The notes under the pieces are model-generated. The model saw nothing but the letters and a program-made list of their open reading frames with translations, did no database searches and was not told the DNA's origin. The position numbers and the translations under genes are program-made. 64,000 bases of DNA from NCBI RefSeq assembly GCF_036370855.1, contig NC_088100.1, positions 34,484,563 to 34,548,562 on the forward strand, in the 5' to 3' direction. Of the stretch, positions 62,201 to 64,000 are shown piece by piece. Within the stretch, counting starts at the first letter, position 1. Each line of letters opens with the position of its first letter. The stretch comes from Dromaius novaehollandiae (taxonomy: Eukaryota; Chordata; Aves; Casuariiformes; Dromaiidae).

Positions 62201-63881
62201 GTTTTCTTCTTTCAAGAAAGAAAAAAAGTCAGGAAAACTCCCGAATGATTTGTGCTTTATGCTCTTTAGAATCAATAATATAAAATAATACAAAGAACTA
62301 TATTTTTGAGAATAAAATAATCTATCTTTTTGTATTTCCTTTGCTTGCAGGAGCTCTAATGCACCAACAAATAAAAAGATTTGTCAATACACATCATTCC
62401 TAAAGTGTCTGGATAACATATTAGCTTAAGTGTCATAGAATATCAGTGGACTGTAGGCTTCTATTTTAGTCTTTTATAGTCTTAGTCACACCTCTATTAA
62501 TCATGAAACCATTATAGCCTAATCCCATTCATCCTGGTACAGATTTTATTTTCTCTATTACATCAGAGCTCATAGAGCTGCTTCCTGAGGTACAGCTCTA
62601 TAAAATTAGCCTGTGTAATAATAAAAGTTCTGAAAAATGTGAGTATGCATTTGATGATTTTGTTTCTCTTGTCTTAGGTATTCCATGAACTCCATTTATA
62701 CAACACAGCACAGTACTTTCCCCTGGTCAGAGGTTCTTTTGGTATCTTTCAGGTATTATTTTTTCTTTATTTAATTACAAGCTGAGTTTTTTACTGCTTG
62801 GTGATTATCACTTCCTAGAAGAAGAGGCTGTCTTTTAAAGGTTGGGACTGTAGACAATGTACTGTTTTCATGGTTTATATTGGTTTTGAATTATGAAACT
62901 TATCAGCATGTAAATATTCCAAATGGAGAGAAATATGTCTGTATTTTCATAAATGTGAATTGCTTTGTTCTTGATAACATATTCTTTTTTAAAAGTTTTC
63001 TGACATTAAGGAAATATTCAGATTCAGATAGTCTGTTGTGATGGTTCCTGTGTACTACTTCCTTAAGGTTTATAATTGCTTTATTATGGAGACTTTATTT
63101 TCTTAAAAAGAAAGAAAAGAAAAAGAAAATAGATAAGCTCTGTTGATGTCCTGAATGAGATATACTGTATTGAGATATACTGTATAAATTTTATCCAGAA
63201 ATGCAGCCTTTGGATATCAACTGATGCAATTCTTGAGGAGGATAAAGAACATTTTCTTTGTAAGTAATAAAAATAAATGTAGCCAAGTCTAATTTACTGT
63301 GTAGATAGGCTATCTATGGGTTAGGCTCCCTATTAGTAGTTCTTACTGTAGTGCAGACAGGCTACATTCAGCCTTGCAAACCATTGTCATTTTCAAGATT
63401 CAAGACATGCAAAACCTATAGTATTTTAAAAACTTCCTTTTTGCTGCTGTCCTGAGTGTCAGTACCCATTAAGGGCCTGCGGGTGAATGAGTTTCTGTTC
63501 AGTTCCGTTTGATATATGGGGCAGTGGTTTATCACTTGGATGTAAGTAGCCATACCATATCAGTTTCATGAGTACTCCAGAGAGGCTATGTAGAAACTTT
63601 AGGTTCTTGTGAAACTTCTTAGTTCGTAATAGAGTACTGTTACCACATGTATTGCAAAGCTATAGATTATGCTCCAAACGTTGTATTACTCTGATTTTTC
63701 TAAACCTAGTTTTTTGTAGAAAGGACAATAATTTTTATTTTGTAGATGGTGGAATGATACCCATAGAGGATGGTTTTGGTGATGATGTGGTCGTAACTAG
63801 AGAAGGATCTCCTGATTTCAGCACTCCTTATGTGAGGATGCATTTTCCAGAGACTTGGCTTTGGATTGACACCAATACTAG
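11469..63881 (+). CDS. CD109: CD109 (partial gene model, 18 coding exons; 3' half outside window)
   Basis: The gene encodes a GPI-anchored member of the alpha-2-macroglobulin/complement thioester family, which in mammals binds TGF-beta receptor complexes and dampens signalling and has a protease bait region. The joined exons give 702 codons plus 2 nt: signal peptide (about 1-29), MG1 (31-125), MG2 (about 128-225, with the MG2 signature [13 protein letters not shown]), MG3 (226-345), MG4 (346-455), MG5 (456-560), and MG6 with the bait insert (from 562). Sequons are at N46, N71, N119, N280, N288, N292, N336, N416 and N423, as expected for a heavily glycosylated surface protein. Assignment to CD109 rather than A2M, C3 or other paralogues rests on close residue-by-residue similarity to mammalian CD109 as I remember it, including VTIGV in MG1, YTYGKPVKG in MG3 and HFPETW after the bait. 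The thioester, C-terminal domains and GPI signal must lie to the right. The span includes introns. Confidence 0.95.
11558..11961 (+). other. CD109 intron 1 (404 nt)
   Basis: The first part is the tail of the CpG island. The rest is ordinary sequence with a pyrimidine-rich stretch (CTCTTCCTTCTGCC, near 11931) ahead of the acceptor TTTTCTAG. No other feature was seen. Confidence 0.85.
11962..12122 (+). CDS. CD109: CD109 coding exon 2: MG1, first part
   Basis: It encodes residues 30-84 ([18 protein letters not shown] onward, ending MVFEK), the first strands of the MG1 domain. Sequons at N46 (NVT) and N71 (NKT). Entry in phase 2 is shared with exon 1; exit in phase 1 at AAAG|GTAAGA. The VTIGV and VTV(R/K) strand patterns match mammalian CD109. 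Confidence 0.95.
18560..19930 (+). mobile_element. Ancient CR1 LINE copy, sense orientation
   Basis: The order of blocks follows CR1 ORF2 from the region before the reverse transcriptase to near the 3' end. AGGAAGACTACCAAAGGACA lies near 18690, a CCTGATGAAATT block near 18889, GGAAATTGGCTGAA near 18917 and a CATGGATGAGG block near 18964. A translated DFSKAFDTV reverse-transcriptase motif lies near 19074-19100, CATCCTGTGGAATACTGTGT near 19627, AAGGAGGATGTGAACCAACT near 19666 and GAGGAAAGATTGGAGGAGTT near 19841. Frames are repeatedly broken and the divergence is high, so it is long dead. Ends are approximate. Confidence 0.75.
29138..29204. repeat. CA dinucleotide microsatellite
   Basis: An uninterrupted AC/CA run of 67 nt (about 33 units) inside the LTR-like block. 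A second, imperfect CA-rich stretch lies at 29293-29330. Confidence 0.97.
29689..29694 (-). terminator. ATTAAA poly(A) signal of the LTR-like block
   Basis: The minus strand reads ATTAAA, 87 nt after the TATA box on the same strand. That spacing fits the R region of a retroviral LTR. Confidence 0.45.
29781..29790 (-). promoter_or_regulatory. TATA box of the LTR-like block (antisense to CD109)
   Basis: The minus strand reads GGATAAAAGG flanked by GC-rich sequence (AGAGG before, GGCCGG after). Transcription from it would run leftward, antisense to CD109 intron 2. Confidence 0.5.
30650..30678 (+). CDS. CD109: CD109 coding exon 3: 29-nt exon in MG1
   Basis: It encodes D84-SFGTLILPV-93. The acceptor is TTTTATTTAG and the donor GTA|GTAAGT. 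The phase 1 entry joins G of exon 2 to AT, and the exit is phase 0. The peptide matches the short mammalian segment (SFKTLTLP type) between the same flanks, and both borders keep phase, so the call is firm despite the size. Its length is not a multiple of 3, so skipping it shifts the frame. Confidence 0.88.
30679..35185 (+). other. CD109 intron 3 (4.5 kb)
   Basis: AT-rich sequence with no recognised repeat family, RNA gene or exon. A local duplication (GTTTATAC(A/G)GATAC twice) lies at about 34855-34885. Confidence 0.75.
35186..35416 (+). CDS. CD109: CD109 coding exon 4: end of MG1, start of MG2
   Basis: It encodes residues 94-170 in full codons. It carries the sequon N119 (NRT), then the MG2 signature [17 protein letters not shown] and [20 protein letters not shown], very close to mammalian CD109. 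Borders: TTTTTAG|CTGCC and CCGA|GTAAGT, both phase 0. The 35192 TTG is internal, not a start. Confidence 0.97.
35564..35689 (+). CDS. CD109: CD109 coding exon 5: MG2
   Basis: It encodes residues 171-212 ([11 protein letters not shown] onward, ending [10 protein letters not shown]). Borders: CTTCTAG|GACCC and GGAC|GTGAGT, both phase 0. It is separated from exon 4 by an intron of only 147 nt. The LIQQW and LGDWSI motifs are conserved in mammalian CD109. Confidence 0.96.
37320..37803 (+). mobile_element. Old CR1 LINE 3' end, sense orientation
   Basis: It follows the old CR1 3' UTR: GGTGACTGGACAAATTCAT near 37564, TCCATTAAAAACTGTTAAAT near 37592, ATCACTACCTGCTAGCCCTG near 37686, TTGGCCATTGCCGAAGACTGGATA-type sequence near 37734-37758, and ACTGTGGCCCAGCCATTCCTA at the end (split here only for description). 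No coding content survives. Confidence 0.82.
38440..39183 (+). mobile_element. Ancient CR1/L3-type LINE copy with internal deletion
   Basis: A reverse-transcriptase-region relic, CTGGGAAACTATAGATCTGT near 38490 (corresponding to the GNYRPVS-type segment), is followed by degraded sequence. The end reads AGATCAGGCTAAATGCTCTC then ATGGTCCCTTCTGTTGTTAA near 39150, the usual 3' end of amniote CR1 relics. Most of ORF2 between these blocks is missing or unrecognisable. The left boundary is approximate. Confidence 0.7.
41371..41411. repeat. A/G-rich low-complexity tract
   Basis: Runs of A interrupted by single G residues, about 40 nt long. No gene association. Confidence 0.8.
42105..42173 (+). mobile_element. 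Possible short CR1 3' end relic
   Basis: GCAGATCATCTAGATGACCT is followed by a TTGGGGCC-TTTCC block and ATCCATGA, in the order of the CR1 3' tail. It is short and diverged. Confidence 0.4.
42391..42504. repeat. Compound CA / TA / TATG microsatellite
   Basis: Eight CA units run directly into TA units, then alternate TA and TATG/TGTA blocks until about 42504. The tract is long and likely length-variable. Confidence 0.95.
45554..45593 (+). CDS. CD109: CD109 coding exon 6: 40-nt exon, end of MG2
   Basis: It encodes [13 protein letters not shown] plus the first base of codon 226. Acceptor TTTCAATAG, donor ATG|GTAAGT, entry phase 0 and exit phase 1. It corresponds to the mammalian DQTYYQSFQVSEY segment. 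The length is not a multiple of 3. Confidence 0.92.
45594..46534 (+). other. CD109 intron 6 (941 nt)
   Basis: AT-rich; nothing recognised beyond splice signals. Confidence 0.8.
46535..46619 (+). CDS. CD109: CD109 coding exon 7: start of MG3
   Basis: It encodes [20 protein letters not shown] followed by DITGVVTAK, the first MG3 strands. The VLPKF motif is shared across the alpha-2-macroglobulin family. Acceptor TTTTTTAG, donor CCAA|GTAAGT, exit phase 2. The cysteine I recall in the human LYCSMN segment is tyrosine here (LYYSLK). Confidence 0.95.
48008..50920 (-). mobile_element. CR1 LINE, 5'-truncated, antisense to CD109
   Basis: The minus strand carries a 2.9 kb CR1 element. Its 3' end has two ATTCTGTG octamers (48008-48023), then the typical CR1 3' region (CTCCAGAGGTCCCTCCCAAC). 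ORF2 follows upstream as broken frames encoding endonuclease and reverse transcriptase. The left end of the element (plus 50920) lies just before the start of the endonuclease (MGNKQEELE), so ORF1 and the 5' UTR are missing, typical of 5' truncation. Similarity to the CR1 consensus is high compared with the other relics here, so it is the youngest insertion in the window. I could not define a target-site duplication; CR1 usually makes none or very short ones. Confidence 0.96.
48074..50863 (-). pseudogene. Broken CR1 ORF2 (endonuclease / reverse transcriptase)
   Basis: Reading right to left, the endonuclease segment starts [14 protein letters not shown], has two in-frame stops close to its start, then runs 50716-50198 with [15 protein letters not shown] and [13 protein letters not shown]. 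The linker is at 49995-49756. The reverse-transcriptase N-terminal part at 49771-49244 has [20 protein letters not shown], and 49193-48993 has [18 protein letters not shown]. The catalytic box near 48890-48870 reads FADE instead of FADD. The C-terminal segment 48706-48074 has [20 protein letters not shown]. Frame changes and stops between segments mean it cannot make a full protein. Confidence 0.93.
51909..52005 (+). CDS. CD109: CD109 coding exon 8: MG3
   Basis: It encodes K254 (split) then [15 protein letters not shown] and [13 protein letters not shown] (to 286). Acceptor TGTTTCAG, donor GGAG|GTGAGT, phase 2 to 0. Sequon N280 (NIT) is conserved with mammals. Cys269 sits where the human protein, as I remember it, has Phe. 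Confidence 0.96.
52006..53035 (+). other. CD109 intron 8 (1.0 kb)
   Basis: It contains a probable short CR1 relic at 52370-52425; otherwise AT-rich with nothing recognised. Confidence 0.75.
52370..52425 (-). mobile_element. Possible short ancient CR1 relic, antisense
   Basis: The plus strand reads TGTAAGGCTAGAAGAGACCA followed by TTAAAATTGTCCAAG, resembling the reverse complement of the CR1 3' end (GGCCAGAAGGGACCATTATG type). Short, so tentative. Confidence 0.45.
53036..53171 (+). CDS. CD109: CD109 coding exon 9: end of MG3
   Basis: It encodes residues 287-331: [15 protein letters not shown] to [14 protein letters not shown]. Acceptor CATTGCAG, donor ACAG|GTATGT, exit phase 1. Sequons N288 and N292. 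Cys295 may pair with Cys269. The middle ([15 protein letters not shown]) is shorter and unlike the human loop. Confidence 0.94.
53172..54054 (+). other. CD109 intron 9 (883 nt)
   Basis: AT-rich; nothing recognised. Confidence 0.8.
54055..54164 (+). CDS. CD109: CD109 coding exon 10: MG3/MG4 boundary
   Basis: It encodes [20 protein letters not shown] then [17 protein letters not shown] (332-368). Sequon N336. Acceptor TCCAACAG, donor TACT|GTAAGT, phase 1 to 0. The (I/F)EF(V/F)DY and KPSLNF motifs match mammalian CD109. Confidence 0.95.
54165..55775 (+). other. CD109 intron 10 (1.6 kb)
   Basis: AT-rich; no repeat family or RNA gene recognised. Confidence 0.8.
55776..56015 (+). CDS. CD109: CD109 coding exon 11: MG4
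   Basis: It encodes residues 369-448: [17 protein letters not shown] to [17 protein letters not shown]. Sequons N416 (NKT) and N423 (NYT). Acceptor TTGTTTTTAG, donor TCAG|GTATTG, phase 0 both sides. The LNYTVPENG segment and EFPIL are conserved in the family. Confidence 0.96.
56016..56406 (+). other. CD109 intron 11 (391 nt)
   Basis: No feature beyond splice signals. The exon 11 frame happens to stay open for 35 codons into the intron. Confidence 0.8.
56407..56508 (+). CDS. CD109: CD109 coding exon 12: MG4/MG5
   Basis: It encodes residues 449-482: [20 protein letters not shown] then [14 protein letters not shown]. Acceptor ATCTTACAG, donor AAAG|GTAACA, phase 0. The SPS(Q/K)TY(L/I)Q(I/L)KT motif is diagnostic for CD109 within the family. 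Confidence 0.96.
56604..56666 (+). CDS. CD109: CD109 coding exon 13: MG5 (63 nt)
   Basis: It encodes [21 protein letters not shown] (483-503). Acceptor TTTGCCTAG, donor TCTG|GTAAGT, phase 0. It follows exon 12 after an intron of only 95 nt. Confidence 0.93.
56667..58768 (+). other. CD109 intron 13 (2.1 kb)
   Basis: AT-rich with a short TA-rich run at about 57765-57795 and a more GC-rich patch near 56990-57140. No exon or known repeat recognised. Confidence 0.75.
58769..58942 (+). CDS. CD109: CD109 coding exon 14: MG5
   Basis: It encodes residues 504-561: [20 protein letters not shown], then [20 protein letters not shown] and an IPVQPVLNK end. Acceptor CCCTTTCAG, donor CAAG|GTAATT, phase 0. 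The ENSW(A/T)P.AC motif is characteristic of MG5 across the alpha-2-macroglobulin family. Confidence 0.97.
58943..61770 (+). other. CD109 intron 14 (2.8 kb)
   Basis: AT-rich. The part from about 60640 to 61260 has slightly higher GC and recurring TAGG(C/T)(A/G)TCT words that could be an old unidentified repeat; otherwise nothing recognised. Confidence 0.7.
61771..61923 (+). CDS. CD109: CD109 coding exon 15: MG6 first part
   Basis: It encodes residues 562-612: [20 protein letters not shown] through [18 protein letters not shown] to TEDS. Acceptor TTTTTTCTAG, donor TTCT|GTAAGA, phase 0. The family's AVDKS motif appears as AVADKS, i.e. one residue is inserted or substituted at a normally well-kept position. 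Confidence 0.96.
61924..62677 (+). other. CD109 intron 15 (754 nt)
   Basis: AT-rich; nothing recognised. Confidence 0.8.
62678..62752 (+). CDS. CD109: CD109 coding exon 16: MG6 before the bait region
   Basis: It encodes [14 protein letters not shown] then [11 protein letters not shown] (613-637). Acceptor TTGTCTTAG, donor TCAG|GTATTA, phase 0. HEL.LYNT..Y and the F.(I/V)FQ end match mammalian CD109. Confidence 0.92.
62753..63198 (+). other. CD109 intron 16 (446 nt)
   Basis: AT-rich. A direct tandem duplication (TGAGATATACTGTAT twice) lies just upstream of the acceptor at about 63157-63187. Nothing else seen. Confidence 0.8.
63199..63259 (+). CDS. CD109: CD109 coding exon 17: start of bait region (61 nt)
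   Basis: It encodes [20 protein letters not shown] plus the first base (T) of codon 658. Acceptor TTTTATCCAG, donor CTTT|GTAAGT, entry phase 0, exit phase 1. The start aligns with the mammalian ECGLWVLTDANL segment, with Cys, Leu-Trp and Thr-Asp-Ala kept, which identifies it despite divergence and small size. Confidence 0.88.
63260..63745 (+). other. CD109 intron 17 (486 nt)
   Basis: It ends with two closely spaced acceptor-like sites, AG at 63718-63719 and AG at 63744-63745, each with a T-rich tract. No other feature seen. Confidence 0.8.
63746..63881 (+). CDS. CD109: CD109 coding exon 18: bait region and return to MG6 (last exon in window)
   Basis: It encodes residues 658 (split) to 703 (split): [20 protein letters not shown], then [20 protein letters not shown] and IDTNT. 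The phase 1 entry (T+AT) selects the acceptor at 63745; the exit is phase 2 at CTAG|GTATAA, a weaker donor that matches the phase expected from the human TNMG/YR junction. HFPETW is strongly conserved after the bait. The remaining 119 nt of the window are intron. Confidence 0.92.
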
Positions 63882-64000
63882 GTATAAGATTAGAAGCAAG
63901 TGGAAACTGATTTACACTTGCCTTTATTATTTTGTAGATGTTAGTAGTACTATGCTGCACTGATGAAGAACTCTGCCTTAAAATATAGTTTTACAGTATT

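Noticed and set aside
63720..63745. Alternative upstream start for exon 18
   Set aside because: Phase does not fit: joining to exon 17 gives TAA at once, so it is not used in the main model and is reported only as a possible alternative splice.
1..64000. CRISPR arrays, bacterial operons, riboswitches, tRNA or rRNA genes
   Set aside because: The window is vertebrate nuclear DNA; no regularly spaced repeats, no cloverleaf-type boxes and no rRNA-like blocks were noticed on either strand.

Overview
The window looks like avian nuclear DNA. It is AT-rich, intron-dominated sequence with one GC-rich CpG-island promoter. It carries several CR1 non-LTR retrotransposon copies, one of them ending in the bird-type CR1 3' tail with two ATTCTGTG octamers. 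CR1 also occurs in crocodilians and turtles, so 'bird' is a strong inference rather than proof, and I cannot name the species.

The only gene I can model with confidence is CD109 (plus strand), a GPI-anchored member of the alpha-2-macroglobulin/complement family. I recovered 18 coding exons by matching translated segments to the family and requiring AG/GT borders with continuous reading phase. They run from the start codon at 11469 to 63881 and join into 2108 nt (702 codons plus 2 nt) with no stop and no phase conflict. They cover the signal peptide, macroglobulin domains MG1 to MG5 and MG6 with the bait region. The thioester domain, receptor-binding domain and GPI signal lie beyond the right edge.

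Layout: 1-225 holds a short open frame followed by AATAAA that could be the end of another gene, unidentified. 226-11060 is intergenic with old CR1 pieces. 11060-11700 is the promoter, CpG island and first exon. Intron 2 (18.5 kb) holds an old CR1 copy and a GC-rich block with the architecture of an antisense retroviral LTR. Intron 5 (9.9 kb) holds further old CR1 copies and a TA/TATG microsatellite. Intron 7 (5.3 kb) holds a 2.9 kb, relatively young but broken antisense CR1. From 51909 onward the exons are closely spaced, reaching the bait region at 63199-63881.

I found no new molecular system. The points most worth checking are a possible stop-producing alternative acceptor in the bait region, a cysteine pair in MG3 that resembles alpha-2-macroglobulin more than human CD109, a 29-nt frame-breaking exon 3, and the antisense LTR promoter in intron 2. 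All family comparisons are from memory; no search was run.
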